Shown: positions 35,401-45,457 of the stretch, piece by piece | Position numbering within the stretch: the first letter of the stretch is position 1 | Layout of the letters: every line of letters begins with the position of its first letter | Origin: Anadara kagoshimensis | Taxonomy: Eukaryota > Mollusca > Bivalvia > Arcoida > Arcidae | Direction of reading: 5' to 3' | Assembly: GCA_021292105.1 (NCBI GenBank) | Contig: CM037865.1 | Span: 67,751,130-67,815,129, forward strand | Length of the DNA: 64,000 nucleotides | Position numbers and translations under genes: made by a program | Notes under the pieces: model-generated | Database searches by the model: none | What the model was told of the DNA's origin: nothing | Seen by the model: only the letters and a program-made list of their open reading frames with translations

Positions 35401-38400
35401 ACTCACCAGAGTTTGAGTCCAGTGTGACAGGTGATGAAAAGTACCAGGTATGTACAGATAGCTGAGAAGGAATTTTTTGACTCACCAGAGTTTGAGTCCA
35501 GTGTGACAGGTGATGAAAAGTACCAGGTATGTACAGATAGCCGAGAAAGAATTCATTGACTTATCAGAGTTTGCGTCCAATGCGACTTGTTATGAAATGT
35601 ACCAGGTATGTACAGATAGCCGAGAAGGAATTTATTGACTCACCAGAGTTGAGTCCAGAGAGACTGGTGATGAAAAGTACCAGGTATGTACAGATAACTG
35701 AGAAGGAATTTATTGACTCACCAGAGTTGAGTCCAGTGTGACAGGTAATGAAAAGTACAAGGTATGTATGAAATTTGTTGTAAAATTGAGACGGAGAAAA
35801 TATATCAATAACATGTACAACGAACAATATGAAAATAGCTACACTAAGCTTCAGTAAGATGACATCTTGGTCTTTTGGATTTTGTTAGGATATAGCTAAT
35901 TGTAGTGGGTATATTTATGCGGTATTTTAAGTCATTATATAAAAGTCCAATCGTAAAGTATTAATTACTTAATGATCAACCTGGACTTGGAAACTAATAA
36001 GTTTTTAATGATAATTAAATTAGTCTTGAGTTGTATAGATATCAATATTTATATTGAAATGTGAAGTGGTTAAAAGTATTAAATTAAAAAAATATTCTAC
36101 AAAAATGATAAAACATGCCTAATTTTATTTCCAGGTGTCCATAATTGCAGCCTCATCTTGCCGTTACATTTTCTGGCCAAGACAAGGATTAGAGTACCTG
36201 TTGATTAAGGAACCCTACTTGACACAGTTATTTAACACAATGTTAGGCAGAGATCTTACCAATAAGTTGTATGCTTTGAATGAAAAGGTAAAATTCTACA
36301 TAATTTAACACATGCCCAGTCGCTTTGGAAATTTGCGAATATTAATTCAAACATTTCACAGATTTTTATAAATGTTTAATATCTCCTAACGAAAATTTAA
36401 CATTGATAAGTTTTTATGTTTGTTGCTTTTTTCTTATGTGTTAATTTTCTTTCTATACACACCTGTTCAGAAGTTGGGAGATCTAAAACGGTCCGTGCAT
36501 TTTAGATAAAATCACAAGCTACACAAGTTACACATTTGATCCCTGATCTTAAAGTCCGCTATTTGACTCATTTTGATCACTACCTCAAAAATATTTTCAT
36601 ATGTACTTATGAGGGGCAGGATTTCAAGAATTTGAATTCTTTTCTAATATGGTTTATTTTGACAAAGCAGACATATCATGGACATACTGTACTAGTTTAT
36701 CTTAAACTGACTAGACAATATTTAATGTAATATATCCTTATGAGTAGAGTGGAAAGACCCAATTCCTTAACCTTCTTGCTGCCAAATTTTTTTCAAAGCA
36801 GCACTGGCAGTGCCTAATTGATTTTCACAATGCCAGTTTATATGACTTCAACAATAGGTTATGACTAGGTTTATAACATTTATGATTCACTGCATGATGG
36901 TCTAAATTTTATTGCATTAAGGTTTGTTCTCCACAAGGTTCTAGAATGGACATACGCCTACCTACTGTGTCCTCAAGTCTAAAGTCAAAGAAGGCCTTGA
37001 ATAGTGGATCAGAACAGGGCACCAGTCTACATCAGCAGCAGGGTAACTGTATGCCCATACAGGATATAGGACCAATAGAAGTGGAAGATAACTATCTAGA
37101 AGGTAATACCCAATACTGAATTACACTTGAGGCTACAAAGTCATTCTTTTATGATTCTTATTCTGACTGATATTTTAAACTTTTTTTTCAAGTCTTCACA
37201 CTGAAATATTGTCCTTCATTGTCAACAAATTGTTGATACAGTGATTATTGTGTGTTTTCTTGATATTTGATTTATTTTGGAGAACATTTTGCATTAGCTG
37301 AAATACAGTTTTGTTCAGTTTGCATTTGTTAGAATATAAATATATATTATATTTTTAATATGTTTTAAGCTTCCTTGACAATAAGTGAGATGAGAATCGA
37401 GCCAAAAGAATTATTTTGTAGCCATAAGTGTTTGTTTTAGTATTATGTAATTATGTCGGGTTTTAGCTCCACTAGTGATAGCAAACTGCATGCATGTGCT
37501 TATTGCATGTTGAAGCATGACACTCGGGGATTTTTCTGGGTATCCACAGGGTCCGGTAAAGGGACCCATTCCCAATGCAAAAAAAACATACATTTTTCCC
37601 AATTCTGTAGTAAAAAATTCCCAATTAGCTATGTTTATCAATTTTTTGAGAAAAAAAAATTCACAAGATCATCAACATTATATTCGGAGGATTTCTTGTT
37701 CTAATAACGATTTCAATCTATATTAACCCACATTTTGCTGGATGATGAGACAAAAGAGACAGCGCTATTTTGCTGTGAACACCGATATAATTTGTTCAAT
37801 TACCAGTATTCTAGTGGTCTAGAATTTCTAATATGTTGTTGTAATTTTTCCCAAAATAACATTTTTGTTGAGCATTTTCCCAATTTCATCCCAAGGTCCT
37901 TTTCCCAAAAACGTCAGAAATATCCCTGCATGTGCAACCATGCACCCACCCATAAATTGTAACCTTCAAGATTTCATCTGAAACATTAAGGCTGAACAGA
38001 ATTGAATTTGGTGAGGAAGATCTTTGGTTGATGGGGATTAAATATTCTGCCAGTCCAATCAAAATCCCCTGGTCTGGTGTTGATTTGGCATTATCAATTT
38101 GAGATTTGACATGTGTGTTATTCTCTTGTCCCCAGTGTCCTCGGTGTTGTCATTATTAAAACTGTTCAGAAGAGACAATTTTCAAAAAACTTTTTCAAAG
38201 ACACCATGCATAACATCAAAATTTTTGCATTGAAGTAGTGTAAAAATGGCCAACTCAGGCCTTAACAATGGGGCCATTCCGCAATGAAATAATGGATCAG
38301 TGTTCCCATGGCCCCCTTCAAGAATGAACACTAAAAGTTATGTTTAATCTTATCTTTCCATCTATGACTGGCTTCAAATTTGGTGTAGTTAATTTATGTT

Positions 38401-40095
38401 TATGTACATCTTACATGCATTGTATTGTACTATTGTGTCCTATTGTTTGTATCCTTGCTGTTTGCATTTAGTAAACAAACACACAAAAAATGGATTCCTA
38501 GGATATAAAAGCTTTATATGCAATAAATAGGTTGGTGGAACTTTAAATTTGATGAAAGATAATCAAATACACATGTTAAAACCTGAATCACATGTCATTA
38601 TTACAGTAAAACCTTGTTTCATTGCCATCATTTTAGTAGTATTTTGGCACTATATAGGTGTTTGGCAATAAGTCAAAAGTAGCTTCCAAAGAAAACAACA
38701 TAAAAGAATGAATTTTATTCATAAGCTTTATTGCAAAGCTGTCGAGGGGAGAGCATTATATAAGTTTTTATTACTGTTTTAGCATTGTTGTTGACTTTTT
38801 GATGATTTTACTATTAACTCTCAAACTGGCAATTAATGAGTTTTATCATAACTCATTAAAACTAGAAAAACTGTGAGCCACAAGCTCACAAAAAATACCC
38901 CCCGCTCCCAAATATCTATCGGATCAAATTTTTAAATAGGAGGTGCACATCTACATTATATCACAAAGATTGTGTGAAAGTTTCATGGAAATCCATTGAA
39001 GGGTTTAGGAGGAGTTGCAGATAAGAGATAGGTACCCTAAGGTGTAACGGAAGGACGGGCAGACACACGGACGGACACCCCTATTACTATATACCCCCAC
39101 CTTTTTAAGCGGGGGTATAAAAATACTATATGATCTGTAATTTGATTAGATCCTTGGATCATGTGATCAGGGTGGAGAAAACATTATGTATCTCTCTAGA
39201 GACATCATATCCCACTTCTTCCGAACACACCATAACATTGCAATGATATGATGTCATCGATAGAGAATCGCTTTAGGCATTCTAACGTTTGCCCTTGATG
39301 AGTTTGATTCCGATTAGGAGAAAAAATGACTGTTAGAGAGATTTATGGTCGTTTGAAACGATTACAAATCCGTATTTTCCTTTTTATTACCATGGTGATA
39401 TTTCATTTCGGTATAATAAACAATTTATTGCCCTTGAGTAAGGAAGGCATGAACCTTTGTTCACCCTGAACAACAAATGTTCATATCTTTTTCACTCAAA
39501 GGCAATAAATGAATAATATCTCTCTCTCTGTTTCCTGAATATTTGATCTTGCCCAGAATCTACCAAGAGTTTTGTATACTTAAACTTGAATTATATTATT
39601 TGTAACACAATTCACTTGTTGATTGTTGGCATTGGAAGTAATGAAAACTTGGACACTCGATCTTGCCCTGAATCTACCGAGATTGCTAAAGCTTTAACTG
39701 TATTGTTTGTAAAACAATTAACTTGTGGATTGAAGGCATTAATAATAATGATAACCCACTTTTTGTTAAAGAGTAAATCATACAGCAGATGTTTATCAGT
39801 TCAGATTTATCAGAATGCCACAGCTTGATAATGAACTGGTTACCAATAGGTCATAATCCTCACAAAACACAAAGTAAATCTTAATAATCATAAACAAATA
39901 GTGGCTGTCTTTGATATCTGAAGTGTAAAGTTCATATGGTCTCGTGTTTGTACTAATTTATCTTTATTGTAACACAATCAATAAAAGTTAAAGGAGCTAG
40001 GTTGACATTATATTAGGTGTTTTAAGTATTTAGGAATCAATATCCAAAATAGTACTATAATGACAATAAACTACAAATGGACCTCATTATTATAC

Positions 40096-40127
<32 letters not shown>

Positions 40128-40766
40128 TTACTAGACACAGGATGTATTATGGTAAGGTGTTTTCATCCTTCCATCTATCTGTCAGTCTGTCCATCCGTAA
40201 TAGGTTGGTTGGCCTATTCCTCCAACATTGTTAAATATCGTTTTACTAAACTTAATATACATGATCACCAATATATGACAATGTGTTCACCAAAAGAAGT
40301 AATTCTTGATATGTCCTTTTCAAATTCAATTATGTTTTTCTTCTTTAATATTTTTAATCTTTTACTTATGTTATGGTGGGAAATTTATCAAACTAATTGT
40401 AACTTATAACTTTCTTAACGTTATTCCCTGAGGGGAAAATCTTTTTAAAAAACGATATTAAAACTGGCTCATAGTCAATATTTTGGCTTTAAAAAGCCTT
40501 TTTCAAGACACTAGATAATTTAAATTGTATTACATCTTTCCATCCACTTCCATCTCCATTTCAGAAAAAATATTATTATATATTATAATTATATGATTAT
40601 TTTTTCTGAAATGGAGATGGAAGTGGATGGAAAGATGTAATACAATTTAAATTATCTAGTGTCTTGAAAAAGGCTTTTTAAAGCCAAAATATTGACTATG
40701 AGCTAGTTTTAAATATTAATTGTAACTTAGTTTATAATAAAAATTAAAATTCAGTATTATATCATG

Positions 40767-40803
<37 letters not shown>

Positions 40804-43800
40804 ATAATAATCTTTATTGGCATTAAGCATTTATACAGGCTTGTAGCCACATAGCAATATTATATAATAATACTTGATGGCTGGCAGGAAATACAGTATC
40901 TATATTGAACATAATAATAATAATAATAATAATAATGAAATTAATAATAATAATATCATAATAAAAGTTAGCTGATATCAAGAATATGACTTCTTGCAAT
41001 CCAAGCATTATATAAATATTTAGCAAGTTTTAATAATAAAGTTTTAGACTGATTGCTAATAATATTACAGAATTTGTGAATATTTGGCCAGTGATTATAA
41101 TAAGATGGTAAAAATTTTAACCTTATTTGCCTATATGCTGGACATACCAGAACAAAGTGGTATTCGTCCTCTACTACACGCATTCTACAACACTGACAGA
41201 TTCTTAAATGACGAGGTGTATTAGAGTATCTACCAATCTCTACACATAACTTGAGACTACCACATCTTAATTTCGACAATAAGTTTGAAAAATGCTTGTT
41301 TTAACAATCTAAGTAAGATTCAAACTGCAGGTCTCTTTTGTAGATTTTATAAAATGTAAGCTTAGATATAGTATTAATGGAATTATACCACTGCTGTAGA
41401 TATTGGTCATGTAACCGTTGTCTTAACATTTTATAGTCAATAGAAATATAAAACTGGTTATACCATAAATTAGGGAAACCTAGATCAAATATAAGACTTC
41501 TTATATTTGACACCCAATTAGTCTTGCCATTGTTAGCGTCTGAAAGTAACATTAAATATATATTAAATAAAATATTATTATGATTTTGCAAAATTTTCAA
41601 CCAGTACTTGAGTATGCGTTCTTTACGTTTAATGTGTAATGGCATACGACCAAGTTCCCCAAGCATGGCCTCAACTGGAGTAGACCTGTTAACATTTAAA
41701 ATATATCTACAATATTTATTATGGATAAGCTCTATATCTTTACCTTTATCAAATCCCCATATTTCAGAGGCATATGATAGTACAGACCCGCACATTGAAT
41801 CAAAGAGATCACAGGTGTCCTTTACAGAGAGGTGCACGTCTTTGGAGATCCTCATGAGATTATACAACGAATTTGAACCTTGTTCTGATAGTCGTTTCTG
41901 GGTATGGTTGAATTTCCCGTTTTTATGTAACAATACACCAAGATAAACATATTTGTCACAGATTTCCAATTTTTGTTGTCCGTAACCCAATTATAATTAA
42001 CATTTTTGTAACCGTTTTGGAATATAACCACTTTACTTTTGTCGATATTAACGTCTATACACCACTTCTTGCAGTATGTATAAAGTTTATTCAAAAGTTC
42101 CTGTAAACCTTGTGGTGTTTTAGAAAATAAGACGGTATCATCAGCGAATAAGATTATATATAGAAGCAAACCATTGACGTCCACGCTGCTACTAGAATCC
42201 GTACACAAATCATCAGCTATGTCATTAAGAAATATCAAAAACATAAGAGGCGACAGCGGTTCACCTTGTTTGACACCACAATAATTTTCAAATGTTTCTG
42301 AGTAAATTCCATTTGAGCGAATACAAATATTAATTGTTTTATAAATCTGTTTTATCATATCTAACATGCGACCACTACATCCAGTTTTTGCTAGTTTGTA
42401 CCATAAAAACCGCCTATCTACTTTATCAAAGGCCTTTCTAAAGTCTATAAAAGAACAATATAGTTTTTCTTTATTCTGTAAAGTATGCGTGATGATCCCG
42501 TGTAAAATAAATATAGCATCAATAGTTGATCGTCCTGGTCTAAAACCAAACTGAGAATCACTCAACACATTACACTTTTCTGCCCATGTAAGCAGACGAT
42601 CGTTAATTAGGGATGTAAAAATTTTAGAAAATACACTGACCAAGGTTATTGGTCTGTAATTGTTCGGGTCACTTTTATCCCCCTTTTTAGGAACAGGAAC
42701 CACAATTCCATTGGTCCATAACTGTGGAAATTCACACTTAGTAAACATATAGTTAAATAACACACAAACTACTGGTGCAATAAGTTTATTAATAGGTAAA
42801 AACATTTCACTAAGTAAATTATCTATCCCAGAACTTTTGTTGCGTTTTAATTTCTTAATGATGTTAATGACTTCTTCTACACTGAAAGGTTTATCAAGTT
42901 CCTCAATATCTTTAACACAAATAGTTTCATTTAATAAATTCTGAATATCGTCACTATCATGAACTTATATCACCATGACTGTCATTAAATTTGCTTCTAA
43001 TTGTATCTACAGTATGTCATTTATTTTGTTGGATAAAATCACTTTGCAATTAATATTGGTTAAAGCAGTACATAGCTGTACAAACCCTGAAGCAGTGACC
43101 TGGTTTAAGATTTGATGGCTTTACAAAAAGCCTCTTGGATTACTAAAATCTTGTTATGGAGTTAATAAGACAGTATTAGATGGTCTTAATGAAGGCACAT
43201 CTCTTACCTTAATGATGTGGTAAACCATCTTAATTAGAAATCACTCGATCAGCATCAGCTATATCTGGCTGGCCATCAGCTGTGTTAGGTTGTCCATCAG
43301 CTGTATTGGGTTGGTCAAGAGACTGTGTATGAGTATTCACAGTGATTTTACTGAAGATAAGGATAAAACATTTAGTTCATGCAAAGTATTTCCATAGCTA
43401 TATTTGGTAAAATGTATTTTGGTCCTTTGGGTATCTTTTCAACATTTTATAATAAATTTTGGTTTCATAATTTTGGTCCAAACACTACTGATAAGAAATT
43501 GTATTCTGAAAGGGCCGTGTAGTGCTGTCAAATAAAACTGGAATAATATGTAATTACAAATTGTAACAAAATGTTTAGATGACATTCCTGGTATATATGT
43601 TACAAAGAAAGGTTAATGAATTTGGATATTGAGAGAGGTGCTTCATTAGATTCCTGTGTAATTAAATTATTATGTATAAATTATTGGGTCTAAATTAATT
43701 GCATCTAAATCAGAAGTGTGATATATGATATAAACAATATTTTACTTTATCTTTAAATTTGGTATCATTTTGGCGAGGAATTTGAAGTCATATTGATGAG

Positions 43801-45012
43801 TCTTTCAGTCTTACAAGAAGTACTATATTGACCAATCCACGTGGATAATCTTTGTTGTTTTTTGTTGAATGCTAAGTTATTATTGCATGGCTTTGTTACA
43901 TATAAAACACTTATTTTATCCATGCATGTATGTGATAGCTTCTGATCCAGATCTAAAGTTTAGTATTAGCATGAATCTTGTCTGATTATCATAGTAGATA
44001 ATAAGTGTTGGCATGAGTTGTGATCACCTGACTGTTGTATTAGTGCTATGGCTGTTCATGTTTTGTAATAATTGTTGCCTATTTAGGGTTTTTAATAATC
44101 TGTATAGTACAAGAATACTGACAATTCGGTATAATTTGTATTCAGTAGATCTAGTTATGCCAGCATAACAAAACTGGCTTACTATGTTCTTATAAAAAGG
44201 TTGGAGGTCCAAGCTGGATAGAATATCAACTATTTTTTAACATTTTAGTTATCAATAAGACGCTACATGTATTTCTATCAGTTAAGGTGATTTAATTGAA
44301 GTTATATCTTGTGAATATCTGTTTCTATAATAATTGCTTTATGTAGTTGTAAATTGTCATGCATATCTCACTTATATCTGTAGGCAGACATGTATATATA
44401 GATTAAGATAAATAGAAACATATATCCAAAATAAAATTCAGAAATTTTAGTCAAATTTCTATGTGAATAAAAGTTTCCAGAAATTTTTATAAGGGCTGTT
44501 TGTTGGTGTATAGCAGGAGCTATTTGTAGAAAGATCTTATAAAAAGCCTTTTCAGGTCAGAGTTTTTTTGGCCAAGTTGTTTTCTTTTATCTCTCATATG
44601 ACCTTCACCATTTCAGAACTGACTGCCTCGATATAAGTGAAAAATATCTTAACTGGGGCATAAATCACTGTTACTCCACTCCACTCATTTATATGTCATT
44701 ATCTTCAGTTGTAGTAAAATCTACATAACTTCCCATGACTCTTTAAAAATGGGTCGTATGCAGAATTGTCACCACTCGCAGTCTGCCCCCAAAATCAGGG
44801 ACTGGTTCTAATTGAAAATTGATGTAAAATTTTATTTCAGTGAAATATGTTGATTTGAATTTTCAGATCTGATGGAGGAAAATGAAAAAACAGAGTTATT
44901 GAATGGTCACTTGAGGCCATCCTTGATGAGAGGTCATAGCTTGTCCACATGTAGCGAGACGCCATCTGGATCTCATGCTTCAGTTGTATCTGGACTTCAT
45001 ATGAATATCTAG
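32149..45012 (+). CDS. popdc: Popeye domain-containing protein (POPDC/BVES-like), 5' exon missing
   Basis: Seven exons with matching phases: 32149-32404, 33186-33375, 33882-34004, 35342-35447, 36135-36287, 36922-37102, 44867-45012. Together 384 residues to TAG at 45010-45012. N-terminal extracellular sequons NES and NWT are followed by three hydrophobic segments (from FLFQLANC, VLFMHSSF, and WNFAFMVI). Then comes the Popeye signature: IRPIKFCDELEDVY, FQPLRLP, the cAMP-binding FIDSPEF and YQVSIIA motifs, and LTNKLYALNEK. Popeye proteins are cAMP-binding membrane proteins of muscle and epithelia that modulate trafficking and TREK-type channels. The C-terminal tail is Ser-rich and unconserved. 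A TAG in frame just before 32149 means an upstream ATG exon is needed. The metazoan paralogue (POPDC1, 2 or 3) cannot be assigned. Typical family length is about 290-390 residues. Confidence 0.92.
33186..33375 (+). CDS. popdc: Popeye exon: TM2 end, TM3 and start of Popeye domain
   Basis: Acceptor TCTGTAG, donor AG|GTAACC, phase 1 to 2. Encodes FLLLSIWAWVILCAPDFFSW, the third hydrophobic stretch, MYNIRPIKF, ELEDVYVSVF and QPLRLP. This is the best conserved membrane-to-cytosol junction of the family. Confidence 0.92.
33882..34004 (+). CDS. popdc: Popeye exon: proximal Popeye domain
   Basis: Acceptor GATTTTAG, donor AG|GTGTAG, phase 2 to 2. Encodes RRLFRKIVSP, CTMATLHEGEAYATQG and DKLGLLISGR, equivalent to the beta-roll entry of the cAMP-binding fold. 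Confidence 0.9.
34445..35042. mobile_element. hAT-like MITE in Popeye intron
   Basis: Inverted ends CAGGGCTCATAACTAAC (34445) and GTTAGTTTTGAGCCCTG (ending 35042), one mismatch. Flanks GTCCT and GTCAT form an imperfect 5-bp duplication. Inside, GCAAGTTAAAA motifs occur at both ends. No transposase. Confidence 0.7.
35342..35447 (+). CDS. popdc: Popeye exon with FIDSPEF cAMP-binding motif
   Basis: Acceptor TTGCAG, donor CAG|GTATGT, phase 2 to 0. Encodes MNVFNHNNLLHQIAEKEFID, then SPEFESSVTGDEKYQ. The DSPE motif is the phosphate-binding-cassette equivalent of Popeye proteins. From 35379 the exon is copied in tandem downstream. Confidence 0.92.
35379..35770 (+). repeat. 79-bp tandem array of the cAMP-motif exon plus splice donor (5 units)
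   Basis: Units start at 35379 (real exon part), 35458, 35537, about 35616 and about 35694. Each has the 69-bp coding part (IAEKEF...KYQ) followed by GTATGTACAG. Units 2 and 3 keep an open 23-codon frame. Units 4 and 5 share a 1-base loss (GAGTTGAG for GAGTTTGAG). GTATGTACAG ends in AG, so each unit is bounded by AG and GT. Confidence 0.92.
36135..36287 (+). CDS. popdc: Popeye exon: distal cAMP-binding domain
   Basis: Acceptor ATTTCCAG, donor AAG|GTAAAA, 51 codons, phase 0. Encodes VSIIAASSCRYIFWPRQGLE, then YLLIKEPYL, FNTMLGRDLTNKLYALNEK, matching the end of the Popeye domain. It joins the previous exon to give the YQVS equivalent of FQVT. Confidence 0.92.
36922..37102 (+). CDS. popdc: Popeye exon: cytosolic tail
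   Basis: Acceptor GCATTAAG at 36921, donor AG|GTAATA, phase 0 to 1. An alternative in-frame acceptor CCACAAG lies 15 bases downstream. Encodes a Ser/Lys/Gln-rich tail (SSSLKSKKALNSGS, HQQQGN, EVEDNYLE) with no known domain. Confidence 0.75.
37515..37932. mobile_element. TTCCCAAT-rich hAT-like MITE (relative of 21920-22232)
   Basis: Worn left end CGGGGATTTTTCTGG, right end CAGAAATATCCCTG. The interior repeats ATTCCCAAT, TTTTTCCCAATT and CCTTTTCCCAAAA as in 21920-22232. Flanks CATGA and CATGT are an imperfect 5-bp pair. Sits in the last Popeye intron. Confidence 0.6.
38890..39120. mobile_element. MITE-like repeat with ATACCCCC/GGGGGTAT ends
   Basis: Left ATACCCCCCGCTC and right AAGCGGGGGTAT are inverted. 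In between come CATGGAAATCCATTGAAGGG and an ACGGACGGACAC-like run (ACGGAAGGACGGGC, CACGGACGGACACC). A similar TATACACCCC start and GTCCATCCGT run lie at 40086-40210. Confidence 0.55.
40097..40126 (+). repeat. poly(C) tract of about 30
   Basis: Uninterrupted C run inside a TATACACCCC repeat. The length is probably unreliable in the assembly. Confidence 0.85.
40460..40710. mobile_element. foldback element, 113-bp arms with one mismatch
   Basis: Arms 40460-40572 and 40598-40710 are reverse complements except for one C/T difference (GGCTCATAG against CTATGAGCT). The spacer is 25 bp of AT. Contains CTTTCCATCCACTTCCATCT in one arm and its complement in the other. Lies in the last Popeye intron just before the LINE. 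Confidence 0.92.
40760..42966 (-). mobile_element. 5'-truncated non-LTR retrotransposon with 12-bp target duplication
   Basis: On the minus strand: truncated reverse-transcriptase region from about 42954 to a 3' end with a poly(A) tail (T run at about 40771-40800). TATCATGAACTT occurs directly at 40760-40771 and 42955-42966, a target-site duplication as left by target-primed reverse transcription. An (AAT)n stretch lies at 40909-40940. Only the 3' 2.2 kb of a LINE is present; the endonuclease region is missing. Confidence 0.9.
40968..42954 (-). pseudogene. LINE reverse transcriptase, broken
   Basis: Frame enters at SDDIQNLLNET and runs through the RT fingers and palm: VPKKGDKSDPNNYRPITL, FGFRPGRSTIDAIF, FIDFRKAFDKVDR, GVKQGEPLSPLMF and the catalytic FADDTVLFS. 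A frameshift near 41975 moves on to YVYLGVLLHKNGKF. An in-frame TAA lies at about 41301-41303. The C-terminal CQCC...HFVLVCP zinc-knuckle-like segment follows. Best fit is the jockey/CR1-like RT group. Not functional as read. Confidence 0.9.
44628..44690 (+). repeat. SINE tail fragment
   Basis: CTCGATATAAGTGAAAAATA, then TTAACTGGGGCATAAATCAC and CACTCCACT match the 3' tail shared by the SINEs. Confidence 0.6.
44867..45012 (+). CDS. popdc: Popeye terminal exon
   Basis: Acceptor GAATTTTCAG at 44866 after a 7.76-kb intron. Phase 1 junction gives Asp, then LMEENEKTELLNGHLRP, a Ser/Thr-rich end (SLSTCSETPSGSHASVVSG) and the stop TAG at 45010. The phase match and absence of frame breaks support it. 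Confidence 0.75.
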
Positions 45013-45457
45013 CTAAAATAGTAAAACTTTACATATTTTCTTTATGCTTGGGATAACAAATAAGTTTAAAAATTGTTGTTCTTGCTTTATGCAGTGTTAT
45101 CATGTAGTGTTATTGAGGATGTTAATAAAACTGTTCAATTATATTCAAAGCCAGTTTGTGGTTTGGACACAGTCACAACTAATATCAAGCAGTTTTATTA
45201 AAATAAAGTTAGCATTTTGAATGGACAAAACTAGCTTTTAACAAAAACAGTTTACATGTGTGTAATATTGTCGTATGTTCTGACAGCTTGTGATATATGT
45301 GAAAGTCTACATGTTCTTAATAATGAACATTATGAATGTATTTGGAAATGTGATGACTGGTAACAAATTTCTGAAAATATGAAAATGTGAATATATTGGT
45401 GACATCTCGAACATGAGTTATATACATGATGCAGTTTATTTTGTTTTGTTGAATAAA
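45013..45457 (+). promoter_or_regulatory. Popeye 3' UTR with candidate poly(A) signals
   Basis: AATAAA occurs at 45124-45129, 45202-45207 and 45452-45457. The sequence cannot tell which one is used. Confidence 0.5.

Larger units (their letters stand above)
37103..44866 (+). other. last Popeye intron (7.8 kb), repeat-filled
   Basis: Contains the elements at 37515, 38890, 40086, 40460 and 40760. From 42967 to 44620 nothing is recognised. A SINE family A tail fragment lies at 44628-44690. Confidence 0.7.

Noticed and set aside
35556-35741. Open frame through the exon array as an extended Popeye exon
   Set aside because: It is in a different frame from the exon; reading on from the real exon meets a stop within six codons.
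42366-42554. Plus-strand frame inside the LINE
   Set aside because: Antisense shadow of the reverse transcriptase.
40760-42966. Endogenous retrovirus or LTR element
   Set aside because: No LTRs, no gag, protease or integrase; poly(A) tail and target duplication of 12 bp fit a non-LTR retrotransposon.
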